Below, in pieces: positions 16,796 to 27,827 of a stretch of 64,000 nt of DNA. This DNA is from Polynucleobacter sp. VK25 (GTDB lineage Bacteria > Pseudomonadota > Gammaproteobacteria > Burkholderiales > Burkholderiaceae): positions 1,250,144 to 1,314,143 of the forward strand of contig NZ_CP061288.1 of assembly GCF_018687355.1 (NCBI RefSeq). The letters are read 5' to 3'. A model generated the notes under the pieces. That model ran no database searches. It was not told where the DNA came from and saw nothing but the letters and a program-made list of their open reading frames with translations. Each line of letters starts with the position of its first letter. The stretch's first letter is position 1. The translations under genes and the position numbers were made by a program.

Positions 16796-18088
16796 CTATT
16801 TTGCTGGGCATGCATTTGCCAATGGTTTGCCAGCAATTCGATCCTTAACCCATTGGAGATACATGGGTGCTGAAACGCCAGGGGTCGTAAAGTGGGTTTG
16901 CTCACCAGGCAACTGATTTCTTCCAACATTCGCACCCATAGAGCACATTTGCTTTTGATAAAGCTCATGCATTACAGGAGGAACAGCGGTATCTTTTGTG
17001 CCCCAATAAATCACCACTGGAGCCACTGGTTTTACAGGCTTCACGCTGCCATCAATAAATGCCTTAACCCATGCCAATGAATTAGTGGCAGTTGGCTTTA
17101 ACAGGGATTTATAGCTATCTCCATATGCATAAGTAAATGTATCAGCCATGACATGGACGCATTTATTGCTTGCTAGTGTTTCAGCGACCTTTGCACCTTC
17201 ATCAGTAAGCACATCGGTTAACTGCAAGCCAGGAAATGCAGCTTGTGTACCCCAGAGGCCCATCACATAATGAGCAAATAAGAAAACATTCGGGACGTTA
17301 GCCTGAGTAAACCCATTCATGAGCTTGGTTGCGCCAGCCTCATCAGTAGGTGGATTTGCAAGCATTACAGCCACATCATCCGGTGCCAATGCAACAAATC
17401 CAAGATATTGCAGATCATCTGCAGCAGTACCTTTTTGAGCCTGATATTCTGGCAAGCTGGCAGCCGCAATGGTAGCGCCACCACCCTGTGACCAACCATA
17501 AATAATCGTCTTTTTACCAGCGCTCACTTCTTTCATGGAGCTAGCTGCTCTTGCAGAATTAATTGCATCTCTGCCATTTGTTTGAGCCACTGCGTACTGA
17601 TGCTTACCGCCACCACCTTGGCCTTGATAGTCGGTAGCAACAATGACATAACCTTCTTTAATAAATTGCTCTACATTCGGAATGCCGTAATCAGTCCAAG
17701 AATTTCCACCCATTAAAAAATATTCATTCAACGGAGCGGTGGGATCTGTAATTTGGGAAGGGCCACAATTTTGAGCGGATCCAGTTGTGCCGTGTGCCCA
17801 AGCCATAATGGGTCTACCCTCTTTAGGAGCTGGGCCAACAGGAGAAATAATCATTCCAGTGGCAATCGTCTTACGCCCAGCAACATCAGAAGAAATATAA
17901 GCAATCTTCCAGGCTTGAGCACCCTTAACTGAAGTATCGATCTTTTCTTTTTTAATGATCTGACCCAATTTACCTTCAGGGGCCATTTTCATAACTGATG
18001 CATAGAAAGGTGGCATTGGCGGATCAGCATGAGCAGCAGAAAAACCAAGCAAAGAGCCCGCAACTAGGGTTGAGAGTAGTTTTTTCAT
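16796..18088 (-). CDS. Secreted alpha/beta-hydrolase, secretory-lipase (LIP) type
   Basis: Probable periplasmic or extracellular lipase/esterase, 430 residues with a Sec signal peptide (MKKLLSTLVAGSLLGFSAAHA). The nucleophile elbow is GWSQGG. WAHGTTGSAQNCGPS forms the oxyanion-hole region and ATDYQGQG follows as in the LIP family known from Candida and actinobacterial lipases. CX cysteines (CGPS, CVHV, CSMG) may form disulfides. The acid and His are likely in GTKDTAVPP and EQTHFTTPG near the C-terminus. Single gene between a terminator and recQ. The natural substrate (triglyceride, ester or polyester) is unknown. Confidence 0.82.
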   Translation of the reverse strand: MKKLLSTLVAGSLLGFSAAHADPPMPPFYASVMKMAPEGKLGQIIKKEKIDTSVKGAQAWKIAYISSDVAGRKTIATGMIISPVGPAPKEGRPIMAWAHGTTGSAQNCGPSQITDPTAPLNEYFLMGGNSWTDYGIPNVEQFIKEGYVIVATDYQGQGGGGKHQYAVAQTNGRDAINSARAASSMKEVSAGKKTIIYGWSQGGGATIAAASLPEYQAQKGTAADDLQYLGFVALAPDDVAVMLANPPTDEAGATKLMNGFTQANVPNVFLFAHYVMGLWGTQAAFPGLQLTDVLTDEGAKVAETLASNKCVHVMADTFTYAYGDSYKSLLKPTATNSLAWVKAFIDGSVKPVKPVAPVVIYWGTKDTAVPPVMHELYQKQMCSMGANVGRNQLPGEQTHFTTPGVSAPMYLQWVKDRIAGKPLANACPAK

Positions 18089-18210
18089 ATGAGCCTTTGA
18101 TAAACAAGGAATTTAGCTAGGATACCGGCGAATTGGCGGGCTGTGTAGCCCTAAAGTTCCGCCTCCGTTTGATTGTAATAGACGCTCTGAACGCGATTTG
18201 CAACAGCAGA

Positions 18211-20049
18211 TTAACTAGAGCGCTCGAGGTTCTCTAGAATGACCTCAACAAAGTGTTCGCCATAGCGCTCTAGCTTAGCTTGCCCGACCCCGCCAATACG
18301 ACTGAACTGAGCTAAGGTAGTTGGCGTAGATTTAACCATCTCCTGCAAAGTGCTGTCATGAAAAATGACATAGGGCGGCACTCCTTGCTCTCGTGCCAAC
18401 TCAGTACGTTTGGCCTTGAGTGCATCCCATAGTTTTTCATCTGCGATATTACTAAAGGGATGTGTGGATTTCTTATTTGCTCCAGACTTCGTAGCTTTGC
18501 TCTTGGAATAGCCCGTTTCTTTGCGTAGCCAAACCTCTTGCTCCCCCCGTAATACGGGCAAGGCAACGGCATCCACCAGCTTTAAACCACCATGCAATGC
18601 AATGTCAGCGTCTAAGTAACCACCAGCTACCAATTGACGATAGATGCTATTCCACTGCGCCTGATTGAGTTCTGAACCAATACCAAATGTACTCACTTGC
18701 TCATGAAAAAATTGCTTCACTCTAGGGGTTACCTTACCCAACAGCACATCAATTAAATGGGTTACACCAAAACGCTGGCCTGTGCGATACACACATGACA
18801 ATCCTTTTTGCACTTCATTCGTAGCATTCCAAGTAGCTACTGGCTCTAGACAGTTATCGCAGTTACCACAGCTACCAGCATGCGTCTCTCCGAAGCAACG
18901 CAAGATTGTTTGATGGCGGCACGTTGTAGATTCACAATAGCCCAATAGGGCATTGAGTTTTTGGCGCTCAACCCGCTTACGGTCTTCAGAAGCCTCACCA
19001 GAATCCACCATTTGCCTCAAGCTCACCACATCCCCAAAGCCGTAGGCCATCCAAGCATTTGCAGGCAATCCATCGCGTCCTGCCCGACCAGTTTCTTGGT
19101 AATACCCTTCCATGCTTTTAGGCAGGTCCAGGTGAGCCACAAAGCGGACGTTAGGCTTGTCGATACCCATACCAAAAGCTACGGTTGCAACCATGATGAC
19201 GCCCTCTTCTCGCAAGAAACGCTTCTGATTTGTGCTGCGTGTTTCCACACTCAAACCTGCGTGATACGGCATAGCATCCCATCCGCGGTCTACTAACCAT
19301 TGCGCAGTCTCTTCTACACTGCGACGTGATAGACAGTAAATAATTCCTGAGTCATCTGCATGCTCTGCATCTAAAAAATGCTCTAACTGCTGTTTAGCGC
19401 TTTGCTTTTGGAGAACTCGATACTTAATATTGGGACGATCAAAGCTAGAAACAAACTGTTCGGCGGATTCCAGTGAAAGACGTTCCACAATTTCTGCCCG
19501 AGTTGGGGCATCGGCTGTGGCTGTTAAGGCAATACGAGGCACCTTTGGGAATCGCTCGTGCAATACAGTTAACTGACGATATTCTGGGCGGAAATCATGA
19601 CCCCATTGTGAAACGCAGTGTGCCTCATCGATAGCAAATAGTGCAATTCCAGGACCGCTGTTGAGCCTATCGAGTATCGACAAAAAACTAGCGCTCATTA
19701 GGCGTTCTGGTGCCACATAGATTAAGTCTAGGTCCCCAGCCAGCAATTGACTTGTGACCTTTTGAGATGTTGCCGCATCCAAGCTAGAGTTTAAAAATGA
19801 AGCCTTAACACCTAACTGGGTTAATGCATCAACTTGATCTTGCATCAGCGCAATTAAGGGTGAAACTACGACCCCTACCCCAGATCTAACTAGCGAGGGA
19901 ATTTGGTAGCACAGCGACTTACCGGCACCAGTAGGCATGAGAACCAAAGCATCTCCACCCGCCACCACATGACTAACAATAGACTCTTGTGCCCCGCGGA
20001 ATTGATCAAAGCCAAAAACGTCATGAAGTACTTGATGGCTCGATTGCAA
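18211..20049 (-). CDS. recQ: ATP-dependent DNA helicase RecQ
   Basis: 3'-5' helicase for recombination and fork repair, 612 residues. Helicase motifs are [13 protein letters not shown] (I), DEAHC (II), ALTATA (III) and ETGRAGRDG (VI). The RQC zinc site uses Cys residues in [10 protein letters not shown]...CGNCDNC. A winged helix and an HRDC domain (about 530-605, [26 protein letters not shown]) complete the normal architecture. The start appears to be TTG with a G-rich ribosome binding site about eight bases before. Confidence 0.96.
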   Translation of the reverse strand: MQSSHQVLHDVFGFDQFRGAQESIVSHVVAGGDALVLMPTGAGKSLCYQIPSLVRSGVGVVVSPLIALMQDQVDALTQLGVKASFLNSSLDAATSQKVTSQLLAGDLDLIYVAPERLMSASFLSILDRLNSGPGIALFAIDEAHCVSQWGHDFRPEYRQLTVLHERFPKVPRIALTATADAPTRAEIVERLSLESAEQFVSSFDRPNIKYRVLQKQSAKQQLEHFLDAEHADDSGIIYCLSRRSVEETAQWLVDRGWDAMPYHAGLSVETRSTNQKRFLREEGVIMVATVAFGMGIDKPNVRFVAHLDLPKSMEGYYQETGRAGRDGLPANAWMAYGFGDVVSLRQMVDSGEASEDRKRVERQKLNALLGYCESTTCRHQTILRCFGETHAGSCGNCDNCLEPVATWNATNEVQKGLSCVYRTGQRFGVTHLIDVLLGKVTPRVKQFFHEQVSTFGIGSELNQAQWNSIYRQLVAGGYLDADIALHGGLKLVDAVALPVLRGEQEVWLRKETGYSKSKATKSGANKKSTHPFSNIADEKLWDALKAKRTELAREQGVPPYVIFHDSTLQEMVKSTPTTLAQFSRIGGVGQAKLERYGEHFVEVILENLERSS

Positions 20050-20102
20050 CAGTAATGCCCCCTATGTTAATGAATACCCATGAACTTAAATTGGGTTTAA
20101 AT

Positions 20103-20130
20103 AAAAAGCCCCGCATTATGCAGGGCTCTT
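20103..20130 (-). terminator. Terminator downstream of tRNA-Ser
   Basis: In the minus-strand transcript GCCCTGCA and TGCGGGGC form an eight-pair stem (one G-U) around TAA, followed by TTTTTATTT. It ends the tRNA transcript before recQ. Confidence 0.85.
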
Positions 20131-20166
20131 TAGATATCTACTCTATGAATCTAAATAAAGACTTTT

Positions 20167-20258
<92 letters not shown>

Positions 20259-20278
20259 AAGCTTTGTATTGTATCGCT

Positions 20279-20935
20279 TTAGGTATGGCTTGAATTGGCT
20301 AGACGATCGACTACCCTGCGGGCAATGTTCTTAATCCAAGGCTTCGCTTGCCAGTGTGACTGAGCAAAGCGATTAATTTGATCTTGATATTTCAAGGTAA
20401 GACCAATCACATCGAGACCCTCCAGAAACATCTGCTGATGTCTTGCGGACATTGAAAATGTAAAACGGTGCTTTAGGGTACTGACAATACCATTCTCAAT
20501 ATCGATCTTGATTTGAATGGGGCCACATTGTTCATCCGCATCCTTCATCAAAGCCTGTACCTGATCTTCCGGTAACACTACGAGCAACAGTCGATTGCCC
20601 ATTGCATTCGAATAAAATATCTCGGCAAAGCTTGAAGCGATAACCGCTTTAAAGCCATATTGCTGCATGCCCCAAACTGCATGTTCGCGACTAGATCCAC
20701 ACCCATAATTTGGCCCTGCGATTAAAACGTCTGTTGACGCATAGGCTGCTTGATTCAAAAAGAAGTCCGGCTTTAACCGCCCCTCATCATCAAAGCGCAA
20801 GTCATAAAAAAGGCCATCCTTCAGGCCTGACTTATCAATGCCACGTAAAAACTGCTTAGGCATGACCTGATCAGTATCAAAGTTTGCAATGCGTAAGGGG
20901 GCGGCATAGCCTTGAATCATTGTTTGTTGAGACAT
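20279..20935 (-). CDS. leuD: LeuD-like hydro-lyase small subunit
   Basis: Swivelling small subunit of an aconitase-family isomerase/hydratase, 218 residues. The motif NFDTDQVMPKQFLRG is at the N-terminus, and the substrate-loop segment is GPNYGCGSSREHAVW. It pairs with the LeuC-like large subunit 13 bp upstream. No leuB (isopropylmalate dehydrogenase) follows, and the neighbours are a Bug receptor, a dehalogenase-like hydrolase and a PdxA-like enzyme. It may therefore work in catabolism on a related malate rather than in leucine synthesis. That reassignment is inference; the leucine enzyme is the default annotation. Confidence 0.88.
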   Translation of the reverse strand: MSQQTMIQGYAAPLRIANFDTDQVMPKQFLRGIDKSGLKDGLFYDLRFDDEGRLKPDFFLNQAAYASTDVLIAGPNYGCGSSREHAVWGMQQYGFKAVIASSFAEIFYSNAMGNRLLLVVLPEDQVQALMKDADEQCGPIQIKIDIENGIVSTLKHRFTFSMSARHQQMFLEGLDVIGLTLKYQDQINRFAQSHWQAKPWIKNIARRVVDRLANSSHT

Positions 20936-20948
20936 TTAATCTGCCTTC

Positions 20949-22352
20949 TTATAGTTTACGAACATCGGTAATTTTTCCTGTAATGGCAGCAGCTGCGGCC
21001 ATTGCTGGACTCATGAGGTGCGTAATTGCTCCCCTACCCTGGCGCCCCTCAAAGTTACGATTCGTAGTTGAAGCGCAACGCACTCCTGGTTCGAGCACAT
21101 CATCATTCATCGCAAGACACATTGAGCAACCAGGATTGCGCCACTCAAAGCCAGCAGCAATCAGAAGAGCTGCAATACCTTCAGCCTCAGCCTGCTCTTT
21201 CACCGCACCTGAGCCTGGCACAACCATGGCTCGAACACCTTTAGCAACTTTTTGATCGCCCACTACTTGTGCAACGCTTCTTAAATCCTCAATCCGACCA
21301 TTCGTACAAGATCCTATAAAGACATGCTGAATGGGCACGCCCTCTAGCGCCTGCCCTGCCTCTAACTTGGTATACCGCAGGGCCTGCTCAAGACTTAAAT
21401 TTTCTACAGGATCAGAAAAAGAATTGTGATGTGGCAACAGATCACCAATTGCCACAGTCTGATCAGGACTTGTACCCCAGGTAACATGTGGCGCAACGGT
21501 GCTAGCATCGAATTGATGTTCAATATCAAAATGAGATCCGATATCAGACTTTAGGTCACCCCAAGAGATCAGCGCTTGATCTCGAATCTCGCCGACCATA
21601 TCTTGAGCACGTTGCAATACATAGTTAATGGCGGTTTGATCAGGCGCGATTAATGCGCCACGAGCGCCAGCCTCTACCGCCATATTACATAGAGTAAAAC
21701 GGGCTTCAATCGTTAGCGCTTCAATAGCGCTTCCACAAAATTCAATCACGCAACCAATTGCACCTTTGGCACCAATTTTGCCGATGATCATCAGAATCAA
21801 ATCTTTAGATGTGCTGCCGACTGGCAACACTCCATTGACGGTAATTCTCATATTTTTTGCAAGACGGTAAACCAAGGTCTGCGTGGCCAGTACATGCTCA
21901 ACCTCTGATGTGCCAATACCAAAGCCTAGAGCCCCTAAAGCCCCATAAGTCGTTGTGTGACTGTCTCCACAAATCACCACCATTCCCGGTCTTATCATGC
22001 CGTGCTCTGGGGACACTACATGCTCAATCCCTTGGAGATGATCGTTTGTATCAAATAGTGGAATGTGATGTTTATCACAATTACGCTTTAGATTGACAGC
22101 CTGCAATGCAGATGCTGGGTCAGCAATAATCCTGGGAGAGGTGTGATGCGTTGGAATAATGTGGCTAACTACTGCCACATTCTGTCCGGGAATAGGTACC
22201 CCATACCCCTTTTCCTCCAAGCCCGCAAATGCTTGTGGACTTGTATATTCATTCATTAAATGCAAATCACAAAACAGCAGAACATGTTCTTGATCAAGCA
22301 CAGTCACTGTGTGTGAATCCACCAACTTCTGATACAGAGTTTTTACTGTCAT
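20949..22352 (-). CDS. leuC: LeuC-like hydro-lyase large subunit (4Fe-4S)
   Basis: Large subunit of the aconitase family, 467 residues, typical LeuC length. Fe-S cysteines are in IGSCTNGR and NPGCSMCLAM. HTTTYGALGALGFGIGTSEVEHVLATQ and SPEHGMIRPG belong to the active site. It isomerises 2- to 3-isopropylmalate in leucine synthesis, or a related 2-hydroxy-dicarboxylate if the cluster is catabolic. Lies 55 bp after the Bug receptor gene on the same strand. Confidence 0.88.
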   Translation of the reverse strand: MTVKTLYQKLVDSHTVTVLDQEHVLLFCDLHLMNEYTSPQAFAGLEEKGYGVPIPGQNVAVVSHIIPTHHTSPRIIADPASALQAVNLKRNCDKHHIPLFDTNDHLQGIEHVVSPEHGMIRPGMVVICGDSHTTTYGALGALGFGIGTSEVEHVLATQTLVYRLAKNMRITVNGVLPVGSTSKDLILMIIGKIGAKGAIGCVIEFCGSAIEALTIEARFTLCNMAVEAGARGALIAPDQTAINYVLQRAQDMVGEIRDQALISWGDLKSDIGSHFDIEHQFDASTVAPHVTWGTSPDQTVAIGDLLPHHNSFSDPVENLSLEQALRYTKLEAGQALEGVPIQHVFIGSCTNGRIEDLRSVAQVVGDQKVAKGVRAMVVPGSGAVKEQAEAEGIAALLIAAGFEWRNPGCSMCLAMNDDVLEPGVRCASTTNRNFEGRQGRGAITHLMSPAMAAAAAITGKITDVRKL

Positions 22353-22407
22353 CTCAGTCCTGTAAAGCGACTAGCGATACTACTAATTTTAAATAATGGC
22401 TCATAGG

Positions 22408-23376
22408 TTAGTTATCAGCCTTAATTCCAGCTTTAGCAATCACACCACCCCAAAGGTTGTATTCCTTTTTCATATAAGCTGCCATTTCATCAGGAGTTGA
22501 TGGTGTAGGGTCTAAGCCCTGCATCAGTAGCTTCTCTCGAATTTGTGGATCGCGCAGAGCCTTATTAATCGCAGCATTTAACTTATTGACAATGGCTGGT
22601 GGCGTCTTAGGTGGCGCAATAAACGCATACCAATTTGCAGCCTCATATCCGGGGTAACCTAACTCGGCAATCGTTGGGACATTGGGCAAGGCTTTGGAGC
22701 GCTGGCGACTAGTTACTGCCAATGCATCAACCTTGCCGGATTCAATCAACTGCTTTGCTGTAATGATCGTTGCAAACAAAGAAGGCACGGTACCCCCCAA
22801 CAAATCATTAATCGCAGGACCTCCGCCACGATAACCAATATGGATCAATTTGATTTTTGCAGTTGCGGCAAATAACTCTCCAGCTAAATGCCCACCGCTT
22901 CCAGATCCTGAGGTGCCATAAGCTAATCCGCCCGGTGTTTTTTCTGCAATAGCAACATACTCAGCCAAGGTTTTTGCCTTGAGTACCTGAGGGTTAACAA
23001 TCAAAGCATTTCCTGAAGTAACCCCTAACCCTATCGGAGTGAGATCTTTTAAAGGATCGTAAGCCAATTTATAGATGTGTGGGCTGTAAGCTAAAGGACC
23101 CACAGAACTCAACATAATCAAATAACCATCAGGCGGAGACTTTGAGATCACATCTGTCGCAATATTGCCGCCAACTCCAGGCTTATTTTCGATAACGATA
23201 GACTGCCCTAACTCCTTAGATACGTAAGGAGCAATAATTCGTGCGGCAATATCTGTGCCTCCTCCAGGCGCAAATCCCACATATAGGCGAATGGGCTTGC
23301 TTGGATAGGCATCATCTGCATACCCCTGTAATGAGAAACAGCAACAACAGAAAAACAAAATAGATCGAATGATCAT
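22408..23376 (-). CDS. Bug/TctC-family periplasmic solute receptor
   Basis: Tripartite tricarboxylate-type receptor, 322 residues, with signal peptide ending near QGYADDAYP. Family landmarks: SKPIRLYVGFAPGGGTDIAARI, NKPGVGGNIATDVI, YGTSGSGSGGHLAGELF and HIGYRGGGPAINDLLGG. No tctA/tctB partner is beside it, as is common for the many orphan Bug proteins of Burkholderiales. It probably captures the organic acid degraded by this cluster, or serves the tct permease at 45.7 kb. Confidence 0.88.
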   Translation of the reverse strand: MIIRSILFFCCCCFSLQGYADDAYPSKPIRLYVGFAPGGGTDIAARIIAPYVSKELGQSIVIENKPGVGGNIATDVISKSPPDGYLIMLSSVGPLAYSPHIYKLAYDPLKDLTPIGLGVTSGNALIVNPQVLKAKTLAEYVAIAEKTPGGLAYGTSGSGSGGHLAGELFAATAKIKLIHIGYRGGGPAINDLLGGTVPSLFATIITAKQLIESGKVDALAVTSRQRSKALPNVPTIAELGYPGYEAANWYAFIAPPKTPPAIVNKLNAAINKALRDPQIREKLLMQGLDPTPSTPDEMAAYMKKEYNLWGGVIAKAGIKADN

Positions 23377-23435
23377 ATTGACCTCAATTAAAGGGGCAAG
23401 GGAAAAATGGGATGGGATCTTAACTAATCGACAAA

Positions 23436-24386
23436 CTAAGCAATAAAAGATCGAATGGCTTTATAAATTAAATCCGGACGTTGCTCCTGCGGGTAATGGC
23501 CAGTAGGGATATCGGTGCCCTCAAGATCATCGGCCCACTTACCCCAGGCGGTTAGTGGCTTAAAGTGTCTTCCACAATGACTATTACTTCCCCAAAGGAC
23601 CATCACTGGGCAAGTAATTTTCTTATTATTTGCCAGGTCCGCAGTATCCATCGCTAGATCAACTGATACTGTGGCGCGATAGTCTTCACAGATTGCATGA
23701 ATTTGCTCGGGAGTAGTGCAACGGGTATATTCAGCCAATGCTTCCGGGGCGAATATTTCTAAGCCAACACCTTTTTTATTCAGCTTGTAATTGATGTAGT
23801 AATTTAAATCGCCACAGATTAAGCGCTCTGGGAATGGCTCCTTTTGTGCCATGAAGAACCAATGGTAGGATTCCAGCCCCCAACCCATAGTGACGTTATT
23901 CAACACCTCATGGGTGGGAACAATATCCAAGGGAATAAATTTAGTAACTGTTTCGGGATGATCCAAGCACATCCGAAAACCCACGCGCGCACCTCGGTCA
24001 TGTCCCACTACAGGAAATTTCGAAAAGCCTAACTGAGCCATGACCTTGACCGCATCATTGGCCATAGTACGGAATGAGTATGCAGAGTGATCGCCACCAC
24101 CGACAGGCTTATCACTATCCCCATAACCACGTAAGTCAATTGCAACCACGGTAAAGTGCTTTGCCAAGGTTGGCGCAACCTTGTGCCAAGTCACATGAGT
24201 AAGTGGATTGCCGTGAATCAATAAAAGGGGTGGGCCACTGCCCCCAATAACACCATTGATATTGACGCCATCACCCGGCAATTTGAAAGGTTTAAAGCCT
24301 TCCATTAAATTGGCATTGTGTGGAATGAGTGTATCGAACTCTAAAGACTCAATATCAGCAGGAGTATGAATTTTTTTTCTAGTCAT
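23436..24386 (-). CDS. Fluoroacetate/haloacetate dehalogenase-like alpha/beta hydrolase
   Basis: 316 residues. The nucleophile is Asp130 in GHDRGAR instead of Ser, followed by Arg131 and Arg134, the pair that binds the carboxylate in fluoroacetate dehalogenases. His175-Trp176 (ESYHWFFMAQ) and Tyr220 (LAEYTR) match the halide pocket. EDYRA, a likely acid Asp154, and His297 complete the site. Oxyanion region HGNPLTHVTWH. All key residues known for FAcD-type enzymes are present, so hydrolysis of a 2-haloacid or a similar C-X bond is plausible. An epoxide-hydrolase-like reaction is the alternative. Eleven bases after the PdxA-like gene. Confidence 0.87.
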   Translation of the reverse strand: MTRKKIHTPADIESLEFDTLIPHNANLMEGFKPFKLPGDGVNINGVIGGSGPPLLLIHGNPLTHVTWHKVAPTLAKHFTVVAIDLRGYGDSDKPVGGGDHSAYSFRTMANDAVKVMAQLGFSKFPVVGHDRGARVGFRMCLDHPETVTKFIPLDIVPTHEVLNNVTMGWGLESYHWFFMAQKEPFPERLICGDLNYYINYKLNKKGVGLEIFAPEALAEYTRCTTPEQIHAICEDYRATVSVDLAMDTADLANNKKITCPVMVLWGSNSHCGRHFKPLTAWGKWADDLEGTDIPTGHYPQEQRPDLIYKAIRSFIA

Positions 24387-24397
24387 GAAGCCATTCC

Positions 24398-25405
24398 TTA
24401 TGGATTTTTTCTTGCAGTAGCAAGATTCGCAATCACATCAAAAGCCCTTTTCATTGCGCCAACATCGGCAATGCCTTTGCCAACAATGTCATATGCCGTG
24501 CCATGGGAAGGCGTGGTGTAGAGAGTTTTAAGGCCACCAGTTAAGGTAACTCCCTCACTAAAGCCGAGCAACTTGGTAGCAATTTGTCCTTGGTCGTGAT
24601 ACATAATTACCACGGCATCAAAATCTCCCGCACGCGCTTTTAAGAAGACGGTATCCGATGGAAATGGCCCTTCGCACGGCAGATTTTCTGCGCGCAGTTT
24701 TTCTAACGTCGGCCGAATAATTTCAATTTCTTCACTACCAAATAGACCGCCCTCTCCATTGTGCGGATTTAAAGCAGCAACGCCAATGCGGGGTTGCGGC
24801 TTTCCAAGACCACGCATGGTCTCATGGGCTAGACGCAATGCGCCTTCGATTCTTTCTGGAATAACCAAATCAACCGCTTGACGAAGGCTGACGTGGGAGG
24901 TGACGCGGAAAGTACAAAATAACTTAATGAGATTTACTTCGCCGTAATAACCTTCATGATCATTCCACTTTGCAAACATCTCATGCTCATCTCGATACTT
25001 CCAGCCACCCTTATTTAAAGCGCCTTTATTGAGTGGCGCAAAGCAAACTGCATCAATTTTTCCAGCGAGCACCATGTCTGTCATCACTTTTAGCGTCTCA
25101 CCGGTAAGTCGCCCTGACTCAATTGAAGTCAAACCACGCTCAATAACAGTGGGGTCAATATTGCCTAAATCAATCATCTGAATTCCAGGCTTAGACCAAT
25201 CGACAGAGTCCACGTCTTTTACAACATTGACGGATAACTTCATCTGCGCATCATGCATACCGAGTTCAAGGACCCTGCGGTCACCCACCACCAAAACATT
25301 GGCCTTTTCATGGGTTGCTGGATCCGCAAGAAGTTTGACAGCGACCTCTGGTCCTATGCCCGTGACATCACCCAGCATTAGGCCAACAATTGGTTTTTGA
25401 ATCAT
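24398..25405 (-). CDS. PdxA-like 2-hydroxyacid dehydrogenase
   Basis: 335 residues of the PdxA family, in the isopropylmalate dehydrogenase superfamily. Metal/substrate motifs are GDVTGIGPE at the N-terminus, ALNPHNGEGGLFG and YHDQGQIATKLLGF. The start at 25405 has GAGGG at good spacing; an in-frame upstream start is unsupported. PdxA itself makes the pyridoxine precursor, but PdxA-like relatives oxidise 4-phospho-threonate/erythronate or the terephthalate diol (TphB). First of a minus-strand run with the dehalogenase-like, Bug and LeuCD-like genes, and divergent from a LysR regulator, so a catabolic paralogue is likely. Confidence 0.85.
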   Translation of the reverse strand: MIQKPIVGLMLGDVTGIGPEVAVKLLADPATHEKANVLVVGDRRVLELGMHDAQMKLSVNVVKDVDSVDWSKPGIQMIDLGNIDPTVIERGLTSIESGRLTGETLKVMTDMVLAGKIDAVCFAPLNKGALNKGGWKYRDEHEMFAKWNDHEGYYGEVNLIKLFCTFRVTSHVSLRQAVDLVIPERIEGALRLAHETMRGLGKPQPRIGVAALNPHNGEGGLFGSEEIEIIRPTLEKLRAENLPCEGPFPSDTVFLKARAGDFDAVVIMYHDQGQIATKLLGFSEGVTLTGGLKTLYTTPSHGTAYDIVGKGIADVGAMKRAFDVIANLATARKNP

Positions 25406-25546
25406 TAAATATCCCTCGGTCAAATAGTTATGCAAATATCTTTATAGCAAAAGTAGCAGCAATTTAATACGTTTCAGCCATATTAACTGATGAAATTGAG
25501 TTTATAGTTAACATTTATTTATGACTTTAGTTACTTTAAGTTCACT
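25406..25546. promoter_or_regulatory. Divergent promoter region, possible LysR site
   Basis: 141 bp between the PdxA-like and LysR genes. An inverted repeat TTAACT (25483-25488) and AGTTAA (25506-25511) spans 29 bp in AT-rich sequence, a spacing that could fit a LysR-type dimer pair. No confident -35/-10 was identified on either strand. Confidence 0.3.
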
Positions 25547-26452
25547 ATGAATCAATTCTCAGATATTGCTTTTTTCTCACTCCTAATCAAAAAAGGGGGG
25601 CTCAACAGCGCAGCCCAAGAAATGGGGGTAACCCCACCAGCCGTGAGCAAACGCTTAGCAAATTTGGAAGCACGTTTAGGCGTTAGGCTACTCAATCGAA
25701 CCACTCGGCGTATTAGCCTCACGCCAGAAGGTGACATTTACCTCATAGAAGGTAGCAAAGTATTGAATGATCTTGAGGCTCTAGAGCGAACCATTGCAGG
25801 AAGTAAAGTCACACCCAAAGGAACTATTCGAATAGGTGCCACATTGGGATTTGGACGCAAGTACATTGCCCCAGCCTTGTCAAAATTTGCACGCACCTAT
25901 CAAGACATTGAAATCCAGCTGCACTTAACAGATAAACCGATTCATGCCCTTAAACAGGATATCGACTTGTATATTCATTTTGGTAACTTACCTGATACAA
26001 GACTCACCTCCAGAATTTTGATCCCGAATAAGCGCATTCTTTGCGCATCGCCAAAATATCTACAACGACATCCTGCACCGCAAACGCCAAAAGATCTTGG
26101 TCAACATCAATGCATCTTTCTTAGAGAGAGTAATGAAACCTTCGGCACCTGGCATTTGCATTCTGGCGCTAGGAATGAAACGATCAAAGTTCGCGGGCAA
26201 CTCACCACCAATGACGGAGAATCAGCTACCGCATGGGCGCTGGAGGGTCATGGTATTTTAATGCGGTCTATTTGGGAGGTTGAACCACACCTTCAGTCTG
26301 GACGACTTCAGCAAATTCTGAATGACTGGGAATTACCATCAGCAAACATATCCTTAGTGATTCCAGCAAAAAATAATATGTCTGCAGCGGTACGTACCTT
26401 AGTGGATTTTTTGGTAGTCAGCTTTAAGGATTTATCTCAACACAAAAAATAG
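25547..26452 (+). CDS. LysR-family transcriptional regulator
   Basis: 301 residues. N-terminal winged helix (about 3-62) with AAQEMGVTPPAVSKRLANLEARLGVRLLNRTTRRISLTPEG. The C-terminal periplasmic-binding-like effector domain starts near residue 90. Divergent from the five-gene catabolic run, so it most likely controls it in response to the substrate or an intermediate. Convergent with serS, 28 bp apart. Confidence 0.92.
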   Translation: MNQFSDIAFFSLLIKKGGLNSAAQEMGVTPPAVSKRLANLEARLGVRLLNRTTRRISLTPEGDIYLIEGSKVLNDLEALERTIAGSKVTPKGTIRIGATLGFGRKYIAPALSKFARTYQDIEIQLHLTDKPIHALKQDIDLYIHFGNLPDTRLTSRILIPNKRILCASPKYLQRHPAPQTPKDLGQHQCIFLRESNETFGTWHLHSGARNETIKVRGQLTTNDGESATAWALEGHGILMRSIWEVEPHLQSGRLQQILNDWELPSANISLVIPAKNNMSAAVRTLVDFLVVSFKDLSQHKK

Positions 26453-26480
26453 CCCGGGGAAATACAGGAATACATTCACC

Positions 26481-27827
<1,347 letters not shown>

